This document shows positions 33,721 through 41,960 of a stretch of 64,000 bases of DNA, one piece after another (within the stretch, counting starts at the first letter, position 1; the number at the start of each line of letters is the position of its first letter). Source of the stretch: Natronoflexus pectinivorans (GTDB lineage Bacteria; Bacteroidota; Bacteroidia; Bacteroidales; Marinilabiliaceae); contig NZ_SLWK01000016.1 of assembly GCF_004345615.1 (NCBI RefSeq), positions 1 to 64,000 of the forward strand. Reading direction: 5' to 3'. Below the pieces are notes generated by a model. That model searched no databases, was not told where the DNA came from, and saw nothing but the letters and a program-made list of their open reading frames with translations. The position numbers were made by a program, and so were the translations under genes.

Positions 33721-36159
33721 ATGAGAAAATTAGTAAAACAACCGCTCCTTTTCATTTTAATATTACTATTCGGTTTTTTAAATGGTAATGCGCAGACCAT
33801 AAGAGGCGTGATTACGGACATCGAAACATCTGATCCTCTTCCGGGCGCTAATATTACCATAGCTGGTTCTAGAGAAGGTGTAATAAGTGATTCCGATGGA
33901 ACCTTTCTGATAAATATCGAGGATTGGAGCAATACAATTTTGAATATTACTTTTATAGGTTATCATAGTAAAGAGATTGACCTGGCTTCTCATAGTTCCG
34001 ATCATATTTTAAGTATTCAACTGTATCCCAACCACCATACACTGAGTGAAATTACCATTTCCGGAGCTATTTCGAATCCAGTAAGAAGAAATGGGGATGC
34101 TCTTTTTACCGGAACCGCACTAACCTCCAAAGGACTCAGTATTGGTGGAGCGCCCGCATCTGCCAGTGTTTATCATGCTCTGGATATTCTTCCCGGAGTT
34201 TTAACCGAAGGCATTGATGGTTATGGTTTGTCCGATAAGTCGGTGCGTATTCGGGGCATACGTAGTACTTTTAGCGGGATGACATTAGAAGGTTTTCCTA
34301 ATTACGGAATTATGCCCATTGGAGCCCGTGACGACATATACGATATGGAAAACATAGAAAGCATCGCTTTGTACAAAGGTGCATCTCCGGCAGATTTAGG
34401 AACTGCAACCGGTAGTAAGGGTGGTGCCATTGAATTGAGGTACCGCAGGCCAAATGAGGAGTTTGGAGCAGAAGTGAATCAATCAATTGGGAGTCACAAT
34501 TTTTATAGGTCATTTGCAAGGGTTGATTTGGGTAAAACTGCATTTGGAACATCGGCATTCGTCTCATTTTCGGCAACCGAGGCGGATAAATGGAAAGGCC
34601 CCGGGAAAATGGGTCCCCGATACAATGCAGTAACAGGTATTTCTCAACAATTTAATGAAAAGTTTGAGGCCGAAGTATTTGTTAATTACAATAGCATCAA
34701 ACGAAATGCTTATAGGAGGTTAAGCTATTCAGAGGCCATTAATTTGAATGAAAATTATACGAAAGATTTTTCATCAGAATTAACAGGGGTTGCGTCGCAA
34801 GATTTCAATTATTACGGTTACAATGACGGAACATTTACGAATATGGATTTTATGGGAATCGTTAGATATACTCCCGATGATAATACTTCTGTTTCGATAA
34901 AAGGATATGTATCCAATGAAGAGGCTGACTACGATGGTACAGTGCAGCGTGGACCTAATTTCTTCAAGACAACCAGCATGAGAGATATTAGCCGAATGGG
35001 AGTAATTCCTGAAATTCAGGGAAGAATGAATCAAATTTCATATTCAGCAGGGTATTGGTTGGAAATATTTGATAATGATGCGCAAGTATATAACACGCGT
35101 ATTGCTGATCAGGGATTAATTCCCGTTGGTTATGGGTTTTTCTCTGTGAATGAGAAGAAAGGGATAATTCACAGTCCGTATGCTAAATTGGCATACTCAC
35201 CGGGCAGGTTTAAACTTCAGGCCGGCTTGAAATACTTCCACTTTACAGATCCGGCAACAGAGAGGTATAATTCAGTTTCAGCCACCGAACTATCCGAATT
35301 GCCAAATGAGTCGTTATACACAAGAAAAATGACGCACCACGCATTATTGCCTTCATTTGGTATTGGATACTCTCTGAAAGATAATATGCAGTTATACATT
35401 AATTATGGAAAAAACTATATGCGCCCTTATATGTATAATCCCATTATATCGTTGTATGTGAACAATATGACTACATTTACTGATGCCGGGATGAATTTAC
35501 AGGACATTTTTGACCAGTGGAAAATGGAAACCTCACATCATTTTGATTTTGGATTTAGATATGTTTCCAATTACCTGACTTTGTCACCGTCGATCCATTA
35601 TGCCAGGCACAATAATGTGCTGGCTTCAGCATATGACTCAACTGTTGATCTGGATTATTTTCAAAACGTTGGCGAACAAACAGCCTGGGGTGTTGATACT
35701 GAGTTTTATCTACATCCGGTTTCGTGGTTCACTTTGATTCTCAACCCCACCTACACAAACATAAGCTATGATAAAAATCTGGAGCGCCAGGATGGAATAA
35801 TTGAGATAAAAGGCAACCAATCACCTGCCACCCCCCGTTTCAGCCTGAAATCTGGAGCTCTATTCTCAACGAGCAATATGGACATATCTTTAATTTACAA
35901 ACGCATTGGCAAAAGATACGGTGATGCCACCAACATCGAAAAGATTGATGCTTACGGACTTTTTGATTTCTCCATAAATTATAGTTTCGAAAACATAAGC
36001 TTCATCAGAAACATAACTGCCGGAGTTGACGTTAAGAATGTTTTTGACAAAAAACACATCGGAATTATTAACACATCGGATGACAGCCATCAGGGAAGTG
36101 CTACATATTTTGCCGGACCTCCAAGGATTGTTTCAGGAAAAATTAGTTTGAAGTTTTAA
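33721..36159 (+). CDS. TonB-dependent outer membrane receptor, predicted nickel uptake
   Basis: 812 residues. Signal peptide, then a carboxypeptidase-like beta domain (TIRGVITDIETSDPLPGANITIAGSREG), a plug domain (VYHALDILPGVLTEGIDG, RIRGIRSTF, IESIALYKGASPADLGTATGSKGGAIELRYR) and a 22-strand barrel ending in ISLKF, the normal C-terminal aromatic residue. It imports a metal complex across the outer membrane with TonB/ExbBD energy. The predicted NikR operator and the nearby NikR-ABC operon point to nickel or cobalt, as for FrpB4 of Helicobacter. That substrate is inferred from context. Confidence 0.85.
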   Translation: MRKLVKQPLLFILILLFGFLNGNAQTIRGVITDIETSDPLPGANITIAGSREGVISDSDGTFLINIEDWSNTILNITFIGYHSKEIDLASHSSDHILSIQLYPNHHTLSEITISGAISNPVRRNGDALFTGTALTSKGLSIGGAPASASVYHALDILPGVLTEGIDGYGLSDKSVRIRGIRSTFSGMTLEGFPNYGIMPIGARDDIYDMENIESIALYKGASPADLGTATGSKGGAIELRYRRPNEEFGAEVNQSIGSHNFYRSFARVDLGKTAFGTSAFVSFSATEADKWKGPGKMGPRYNAVTGISQQFNEKFEAEVFVNYNSIKRNAYRRLSYSEAINLNENYTKDFSSELTGVASQDFNYYGYNDGTFTNMDFMGIVRYTPDDNTSVSIKGYVSNEEADYDGTVQRGPNFFKTTSMRDISRMGVIPEIQGRMNQISYSAGYWLEIFDNDAQVYNTRIADQGLIPVGYGFFSVNEKKGIIHSPYAKLAYSPGRFKLQAGLKYFHFTDPATERYNSVSATELSELPNESLYTRKMTHHALLPSFGIGYSLKDNMQLYINYGKNYMRPYMYNPIISLYVNNMTTFTDAGMNLQDIFDQWKMETSHHFDFGFRYVSNYLTLSPSIHYARHNNVLASAYDSTVDLDYFQNVGEQTAWGVDTEFYLHPVSWFTLILNPTYTNISYDKNLERQDGIIEIKGNQSPATPRFSLKSGALFSTSNMDISLIYKRIGKRYGDATNIEKIDAYGLFDFSINYSFENISFIRNITAGVDVKNVFDKKHIGIINTSDDSHQGSATYFAGPPRIVSGKISLKF

Positions 36160-36173
36160 CGGGTAAAAACATA

Positions 36174-36203
36174 AGAAGGCAGATTTTTTAAAATTTGCCT
36201 TCT
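36174..36203. terminator. bidirectional terminator between convergent genes
   Basis: AGAAGGCAGATTTT/AAAATTTGCCTTCT: 14-base arms (one G-T wobble) with a 2-base loop and A/T-rich flanks on both sides. It sits between the TonB receptor and the convergent TrmO-FmdE gene and can serve both. Confidence 0.7.
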
Positions 36204-36232
36204 ATTTATGATGCCATCGAGTTTTTGCGCCT

Positions 36233-37339
36233 TCATGTGCATTTTATTCCATGGCCATCAAGAACATACTGGGAGGTTGCACTGCAGTCCAGACAAAGGT
36301 TCTCATTATTCACTTCAGTGATTCTCGATTTCATCGTGTTTTCTTTACAAACATCACAAACAATGCTTTCCATTATGGGGGCATAGGGAGGTATGCTGGT
36401 CTCTTTATCTTCAATTTTGAAAATATCGTTGAAGGGAATGGTTAAAGTTGCAAACGACGCTTTAGAAGCAGCTTTTCGGAATTCTCTTTTAATATTTTCA
36501 TCATGGTTTTGTTCAATCACCACCTGCTGGAACAGATTACTGAATTCGGGCGACTTTTGATTGATGGTTAGCCTGGAGTCGTTTTTAGCACACACTCTTA
36601 TTCCTTTGCCATTACGGGTGGTAAGCGTGAAAGCATTCTTTCCAATATCCCGAAAAATAAGAGCGTTGTTGCCAAATGAGCAGCCGGTTATGTACTGAAC
36701 GCCATCTGCAAAGCAGTTGTTGGTCTCGGTAATGGCCAGAAGGTCTTCCATCCCGTCGGAATGATTTTTAATTTGGTTCATGGCTTTAACGGCAGCTATA
36801 ACACCCATGGCTAATCCCGGACAGTAATGTCCGTGTATTTGAGCAGCACCAATGAGTAGTTTTTCCAGATTTTCTGATTTTATATCCATGATGATTTCAG
36901 CTCTGGGGTTACCCTTTAATCGTTCAACGCGGATTTTATTCTCTGATTTACTGTTTTCGTAAAAACTGTAATCGGCTGGTTTTATATCAAGAATGGGAGT
37001 CTCATTCATGGCATCAAGCCCCGTAACTGTGAGTTGATTTCCTTCTACTGAATGCAATTTTACAGTTGTTACTCCAATCCCATTTGGCCGATGCGGACTC
37101 CGACTGGCAAATACTCCTTTTATTTCTCCCGTGTAAATGGGGGTTATTAGCTTGTAGTTCTGCGAGCGGTGGAAATTAAATACAACATCAATGGCGGCCA
37201 GCTCATTTAAATTTTGCAAACCATCAGCAAATTCAGGTAAAATTTCCAGTACACTTTTCTCTTTTTTCAATACAAACCCGTCTTTAGGATCAATGATCTG
37301 ATTCTTAACGTATCCTATTGGTTGAAAATGGATATCCAT
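36233..37339 (-). CDS. TrmO-like domain fused to FmdE-like zinc protein
   Basis: 368 residues, two unrelated domains. Residues ~1-130 are a TsaA/TrmO domain: PIGYVKNQIIDPKDG, GLQNLNELAAIDVVFNFHRS, FASRSPHRPNGIGVTTVKL and GLDAMNETPILDIKPAD. TrmO uses SAM to methylate t6A37 of tRNA. Residues ~160-300 are FmdE-like: AAQIHGHYCPGLAMGVIAAVKAM (His/Cys metal site) and the ITGCSFGNNALIFRDIGKNAF core. The C-terminus is a CDVC...CLDC zinc ribbon. FmdE-like proteins are often encoded beside metal transporters and may handle metal or cofactor delivery. Here the fusion lies in the NikR locus. Confidence 0.85.
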   Translation of the reverse strand: MDIHFQPIGYVKNQIIDPKDGFVLKKEKSVLEILPEFADGLQNLNELAAIDVVFNFHRSQNYKLITPIYTGEIKGVFASRSPHRPNGIGVTTVKLHSVEGNQLTVTGLDAMNETPILDIKPADYSFYENSKSENKIRVERLKGNPRAEIIMDIKSENLEKLLIGAAQIHGHYCPGLAMGVIAAVKAMNQIKNHSDGMEDLLAITETNNCFADGVQYITGCSFGNNALIFRDIGKNAFTLTTRNGKGIRVCAKNDSRLTINQKSPEFSNLFQQVVIEQNHDENIKREFRKAASKASFATLTIPFNDIFKIEDKETSIPPYAPIMESIVCDVCKENTMKSRITEVNNENLCLDCSATSQYVLDGHGIKCT

Positions 37340-37418
37340 AGTTGTTTATTTTTATTTGATGACGATTGTTATATATTTGTTTTTCAGAATTTGTAGTCAA
37401 TTGTTAATCCGTTGTTAT

Positions 37419-37426
37419 TAACTTTG
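37419..37426 (+). promoter_or_regulatory. -7 box before the small membrane protein gene
   Basis: TAACTTTG fits TAnnTTTG and lies ~50 bases before the start at 37477. The -33 element is not well placed, so support is modest. Confidence 0.3.
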
Positions 37427-37476
37427 TCTCATGTAATCGATAATTAAAGGTTTATAACCCGGGATGTTGGGGGTAA

Positions 37477-37869
37477 ATGTCATATTATATGGTTGTTACT
37501 TCGCTGGAACAGGTTAAGGATATCAGGAAAAAGAAACCCAAAGAGGTTTCTTTTGAGATTGTTGGGTATGATAATGATTTTAACAGCGAATGGACTCAAC
37601 GTTTCAATCATCTTCTGGCAGAATGCGGATGCAGTTCTGGTCAGCAATATATCATGTATGCCTCTCCTCTTTATCTTTTGGCGATAATTGCTATGGCATC
37701 GTTCACATCAATTGGTAAACCATTAATTGTTGGTTTATTTCTTGGTGCCATTGTTGTTACCGGCGCTACCGGTAAAATTGCAGGTCTTATTGAAAAAAAC
37801 AACAAACTTAAAGCTCTTACCGGAGAGTTGTATTCAGTTACCGGTTATATAGACTCATCAAATGGGTAG
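37477..37869 (+). CDS. small two-helix membrane protein in the NikR locus
   Basis: 130 residues: a soluble N-terminal ~60 residues with a CGCSSGQ motif, then two membrane helices (YLLAIIAMASFTSIGKPLIVG and FLGAIVVTGATGKIAGLI) and a short tail. Divergent from TrmO-FmdE, and overlapping by 12 bases at its 3' end with the convergent ABC ATPase gene. I do not recognise the family. The two cysteines could bind metal, but this is speculative. Confidence 0.6.
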   Translation: MSYYMVVTSLEQVKDIRKKKPKEVSFEIVGYDNDFNSEWTQRFNHLLAECGCSSGQQYIMYASPLYLLAIIAMASFTSIGKPLIVGLFLGAIVVTGATGKIAGLIEKNNKLKALTGELYSVTGYIDSSNG

Positions 37870-38613
37870 GATATAGGTCTGGCTACCATGTGATATTTTC
37901 TGAACTTCTGTTTCGTACAAGGTTTTTATGTTCTCTTCGTTGATGACCTCTTTCCCCCCGTGGGCAATAATGTGCCCTTTTTTCATAAGAAAAAAATTGC
38001 TTGCATACCTGGTTGCCAGATTTAAATCGTGAATGACCGTTACAATGGTTATTTTTTTATTTTCTGAGACCTGTTTTAGTAATTGCATCACTTCAATCTG
38101 GTATTTCAAATCGAGGCTTGAGGTGGGTTCATCCAGCAACAGCACAGAAGGTTCCTGTGCCAAAGCGCGAGCAATTTGAACGCGCTGAAGTTCTCCTCCG
38201 CTGATTTCATCAATGTTGCGCATGGTTAGATCTGAAAGTCCCAACTCATCAATAATCCGGTAAACCAATTTTCTGTCCTTATTTCCGGGGAGCCATCCCA
38301 CATGTGGCCTACGGCCAAGCATTACCGTACTGAAAACATCCAATGGAAAAATTATTTTAGATGTCTGAGCCACGTAAGCCACCTTCTTTGCCAGATCTAT
38401 TTTACGGATTTTATTTATGGAAACCCCATCTAACTCAATCGTCCCGGTATGTGGGTGGAGAATGTTGTCCAAACATTTAATAAGAGTGCTTTTCCCGCAT
38501 CCATTAGGTCCCACAATGGCATAAAATCCTCCGGATTTTAAGTCTCCTGAAACGCCGTGCAGGACATCCTGATTTCCGTATGCAAATTTTATGTTTTGAA
38601 ATGATATGGTCAT
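37858..38613 (-). CDS. ABC transporter ATPase, FecE/BtuD-like
   Basis: 252 residues. Walker A GPNGCGKST, Q-loop VAQTSK, signature SGGELQRVQIARALAQEP, Walker B VLLLDEPTSSLD and H-loop VIHDLNLA. Type II importer ATPase of the siderophore/cobalamin/metal class. An 18-codon upstream extension exists, but the ATG at 38613 follows the permease stop by one base, so I take it as the start. Last gene of the nikR-SBP-permease-ATPase operon. Confidence 0.9.
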   Translation of the reverse strand: MTISFQNIKFAYGNQDVLHGVSGDLKSGGFYAIVGPNGCGKSTLIKCLDNILHPHTGTIELDGVSINKIRKIDLAKKVAYVAQTSKIIFPLDVFSTVMLGRRPHVGWLPGNKDRKLVYRIIDELGLSDLTMRNIDEISGGELQRVQIARALAQEPSVLLLDEPTSSLDLKYQIEVMQLLKQVSENKKITIVTVIHDLNLATRYASNFFLMKKGHIIAHGGKEVINEENIKTLYETEVQKISHGSQTYILPI

Positions 38614-38614
38614 C

Positions 38615-39655
38615 CTATCTTTTTTTGATGCGGTTAAACAACAGGTAAAGGAAAAATGGTGCACCAATAAAGGAGGTGATAATTCCCACGGGAATTACCA
38701 CAGGAGCAACAATGGTACGAGCCACAATGTCGCTGGCAAGGAGAAAAAGTGCGCCAAAAATGGCCGATCCGGTTATGACGTAAGTTTCATTAAAACCCAC
38801 CAACCTGCGGGTTACATGAGGAATTATCAACCCCACAAACGCAATAACCCCGAAAAAGGCAACGGTAACAGCCGTGCAAAGCGAGGCTGTAAGAACGGTT
38901 ATCATCCTTAATCTGTTCACATTGATTCCAAGACTGGCAGCCACTTCATCGCCGGCATTAAGGGAACTTAAGTTGAACGTATTGTATATAAAATATGCCA
39001 TGGAGGGAATGATCACGATGAGCAGAAACATGGTATTTTGATTGGTTGCCTTACCTAAATCTCCAAACATCCATGAAACAATGGCGGCAAGTTCCACATC
39101 GCTGGAGATATATTGCATCAGTGAAGTGGCGGAGCCAAAAAGTGCCGATAGAATTATTCCTGCCATTATGAGGGTTTCCGGGGTGGCTCCGCGCCATCGT
39201 GCAAAACCTGTAATGAGAAAAGTACAGGCCATTCCCCAAATAAAAGCCGATAACGTAATCAGATACGGACTGTTTTTCAATGATTGCGCGATTCCATGTT
39301 GTGCTGCGTAACCTAAAAGAACAATGGCCAATGCTGCACCAAACATAGATGCTGCACTTAATCCAAGTGTGTATGGTGATCCGAGGGGGTTGCGAATGAC
39401 TGTCTGAATAACCGCTCCCGATACCGAAAGAGCAACTCCTGACAGTATGGCAGCCAATACCCGCGGCCATCTGATGTGAAATAGAATTTGTCTGCTTACA
39501 TCATCTCCTTTTCCAAGGAGAAGCTCCGGGATGTTTAATATGGTGAGGTTAGAGCTTCCAATGGCCAAACCTGCAACTGACAATAGCAACAGGGCAACAA
39601 GACCTGTTGCCAAGATAATTATCCGATTTTGTTTTTGTCTTTTTATTGCATGCAT
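38615..39655 (-). CDS. FecCD-family ABC permease
   Basis: 346 residues, about ten membrane helices. Hallmarks of FecCD/BtuC: RWPRVLAAILSGVALSVSGAVIQTVIRNPLGSPYTLGLSAASMFGAALAI and FVGLIIPHVTRRLVGFNETYVITGSAIFGALFLLASDIVART (the coupling-helix region). It forms the channel for import of a metal chelate or cobalamin from the periplasm. Its start overlaps the end of the binding protein gene by 13 bases, and the ATPase gene starts one base after its stop. Confidence 0.92.
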   Translation of the reverse strand: MHAIKRQKQNRIIILATGLVALLLLSVAGLAIGSSNLTILNIPELLLGKGDDVSRQILFHIRWPRVLAAILSGVALSVSGAVIQTVIRNPLGSPYTLGLSAASMFGAALAIVLLGYAAQHGIAQSLKNSPYLITLSAFIWGMACTFLITGFARWRGATPETLIMAGIILSALFGSATSLMQYISSDVELAAIVSWMFGDLGKATNQNTMFLLIVIIPSMAYFIYNTFNLSSLNAGDEVAASLGINVNRLRMITVLTASLCTAVTVAFFGVIAFVGLIIPHVTRRLVGFNETYVITGSAIFGALFLLASDIVARTIVAPVVIPVGIITSFIGAPFFLYLLFNRIKKR

Positions 39656-40725
39656 GTCCAGCCGTTGTACATTTTTATCAACTCTTCACTTACATCGTTT
39701 CCAAGCATATACTCATAAATGGAAGTGCTTTTTTCTTTAAACATTAGCGGAGTTACTGCATCCGGATATAGTATTGAAGCAACATACCATGCGTTGGTCA
39801 GAACTGTTTCGAAATTTGTGGAATACCAGTTGTGTGGCATAAGAAAATGAACCTTATTATTCTGAACGGCTTGAAGAGTTGCTTGCAGAGGTGTTCCATT
39901 GGCAATTTGAGGCAGAACCAATTCTCGTCCTGCTGCGTCAACAAAAATCCTGTCGGGATTCCAGGTTATAAGTTGTTCTATGTCAATTTCAACAGTAGAG
40001 CCAATAGTCAGAGGCAAGTTGCTTCTTTGAGCCAATTCAGCAGCTACGTTTTCAGCATTTACAAATATAAATACATCAAAAAGCGGTATGGTGGAAGTGA
40101 TGGAGCGTGAGCCGCTGTAGGATATGCCACCGGCATAGACCGTTTCATTTTTTTTGTGGGTTTTGGCTGACACCTTGTTTAGTTCTGCAATTTGATTATC
40201 AATAAAATGTATAACGGAATCGGCTCTGGACTCTGTGCCTGTTACAGTGCCAATGGTTTTAAGCGATTTGTTAAAATCGCTTCTTTGGTTTGTTAAGTTA
40301 CCGGGTTTAATTACAACAACCGGAATTCCCGTTCTTCGTTGAAGGTCATTGGCTTCTCCAATGGTGGCGTTGGTCATAAATATTACATCCGGGGCATTGA
40401 TGGCTATCAATTCAGCATCGCCTCCATGCATTGGTCCTATTATTGGTTTTTCAGTAAGTTGTGGTTGTGCAAATGCATAAGCACGTCCCGGCCGGCGTTC
40501 AATATCTTCAACTCCGGATATTTTTTCGGTTAGTCCCATATAAACCAACATTCGTAAAGCTCCGGATTTTAGGCCAACGATGCTCTCAATATTAACAGGG
40601 ATTGTAACTTTTCGGTCTGCCATATCGGTTATGGTAACCGTTTCCTGAGCTATGCGCGATTGGGGATTCCCACAACCCACAATAAGGACGAATAGAATTG
40701 ATAGTATCTGTTTGGCGTTGATCAT
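39643..40725 (-). CDS. periplasmic binding lipoprotein, metal-chelate ABC transporter
   Basis: 360 residues. Lipoprotein signal ILSILFVLIVGC (lipobox VGC). The class III binding-protein fold shows VTITDMADRKVTIPVNIESIVGL, GPMHGGDAELIAINAPDVIFMTN, IPVVVIKPG and ITWNPDRIFVDAAG. The GP-x-HGGDAELI segment resembles a distinct group of binding proteins associated with FmdE genes in archaea and anaerobes, which fits the TrmO-FmdE neighbour. Ligand unknown; nickel or cobalt is favoured by nikR. Confidence 0.87.
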   Translation of the reverse strand: MINAKQILSILFVLIVGCGNPQSRIAQETVTITDMADRKVTIPVNIESIVGLKSGALRMLVYMGLTEKISGVEDIERRPGRAYAFAQPQLTEKPIIGPMHGGDAELIAINAPDVIFMTNATIGEANDLQRRTGIPVVVIKPGNLTNQRSDFNKSLKTIGTVTGTESRADSVIHFIDNQIAELNKVSAKTHKKNETVYAGGISYSGSRSITSTIPLFDVFIFVNAENVAAELAQRSNLPLTIGSTVEIDIEQLITWNPDRIFVDAAGRELVLPQIANGTPLQATLQAVQNNKVHFLMPHNWYSTNFETVLTNAWYVASILYPDAVTPLMFKEKSTSIYEYMLGNDVSEELIKMYNGWTCMQ

Positions 40726-40749
40726 ATATTGGTGCGTGAATTTTTAAAA

Positions 40750-41148
40750 TCAGGCTCTGCTCATGGTCAGTTTACCATGCTGAATCCCTTTTATGGCAAT
40801 CAGTTTGTCCGACAGCTCGGTTAATAGCTTTGCTTCTCCTTTTACGGCAATAATCTCCATGCAAATGTCGTGGTTCAGGTGAAAGTGCTGCGAAGAGAGT
40901 ATTTCATGGTGATAATGGTGCTGAATGTCATGAAGTTTATGAACCAACTCCCGTTTGTGGTGGTCGTAAATTAACGTTATGGAGCCAACCACAATATTAT
41001 TGCACTCCCATTTGGAACGTGCAGTATTCTCAGCAATCAGTTGTCTGATGGCTTGTGAGCGATTGGTGAATCGGTTCTTTTTTACAAATTCATCCAAGTC
41101 GTCTAATAACTCCTTTTCAAGGGATACCCCAAAACGAACTACACTCAT
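40750..41148 (-). CDS. nikR: nickel-responsive regulator NikR
   Basis: 132 residues. An N-terminal ribbon-helix-helix (VVRFGVSLEKELLDDLDEFVKKN, TNRSQAIRQLI) binds DNA; a C-terminal ACT-like domain binds nickel. The four high-affinity ligands align with E. coli H76, H87, H89 and C95 as His77, His88, His90 and Cys96 (QHHYHHEILSSQHFHLNHDICMEI). First gene of the transporter operon, 24 bases before the binding protein. It should repress metal uptake when nickel is sufficient. A GTGTTA half-site-like word occurs in its own upstream region near 41172. Confidence 0.93.
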   Translation of the reverse strand: MSVVRFGVSLEKELLDDLDEFVKKNRFTNRSQAIRQLIAENTARSKWECNNIVVGSITLIYDHHKRELVHKLHDIQHHYHHEILSSQHFHLNHDICMEIIAVKGEAKLLTELSDKLIAIKGIQHGKLTMSRA

Positions 41149-41216
41149 GGTGGCACAATTTAATAAATTCGTGTTATTATTACAAAAGTATTCTTTTTTA
41201 CTAACTCATCCAATAT

Positions 41217-41960
41217 TTAGGAAGGAGAGTTTTTTCGATGGGTGTAAGGTTTAGGGATGGAGGGTAGATTGGAAATCGGAAATGAAGCGTAGCGGAATTC
41301 CGCAAAGCGGAACCGGAGATCGGAAACTGGAGTTATGGCTGGGGAGTTTTGGGTTGATAGTTTATGGTTTTTTTGCGAAATGGAGTTCCGAAAGGAGGGA
41401 TGTTGTGGTGCGATAGAAGTCAATAAGTCAATAGACCATTCGGTCAATGAATGAATGAAAACAAGAGACGAAGCGCAGCCGAAGTCCCGCAAAGCTGGAT
41501 AAAGCATAGTTTAGTTTCACAAGGCGAAATAAATTGAAACGAAAAGCCGAGTATCAATACCCGCACAGCGGAAACGAAGTATAGCTATATCAGAATCCTT
41601 TTAGAAAAACCCATTACTCCACCGTAGGCGGCAAATGTTAATATAACATCAATTTAATAGTGATAAAAGCACCTCGCAGGTTTGCGTTATTCTAATCAAA
41701 GATTTGTATGTATGGGCTAAAACTCGTGAAAAATGGTAGATATACTTTTACAAAGTAAACTTACGCATGCCCTAAGGCATGCGTATTCTAAAATTAAAGT
41801 GTCTCTTCTTTTTTTAATAGCTCGTTAATAAATTTTTAATAACTTAAAAATCAATCATTTACGAATCTATTATGATGTTGTACAATCAGCTGATAATAAG
41901 AAATTGACTTGTGTCTAATCCCGATTATCTAAGGAATAACAATCTATTGATAATATAAAC
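41217..41960. other. 744-base gene-free region with repeats and a hairpin
   Basis: No supported gene. 41217-41600 has a repetitive style: ttccgcaaagcgg, gatcggaaact, gggttgatagtttatggtt (related to the motif near 56835). A frame of 96 codons on the minus strand here is an artefact of the repeat. A perfect hairpin ACGCATGCC-CTAA-GGCATGCGT lies at 41763-41784. The right side is AT-rich. Confidence 0.4.
41763..41784. repeat. perfect hairpin in gene-free region
   Basis: ACGCATGCC/GGCATGCGT, 9-bp arms with a CTAA loop. No adjacent gene end within 170 bases, so a terminator role is not obvious. Confidence 0.45.

Noticed and set aside
37858-38667. Longer ATPase start with 18 extra codons
   Set aside because: It would overlap the permease gene and the added residues do not fit the ABC fold; the ATG one base after the permease stop is the natural start.
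41217-41507. 96-codon minus-strand frame beside nikR
   Set aside because: Runs through repeat-like DNA and has no domain pattern; composition follows the repeat words, not coding sequence.
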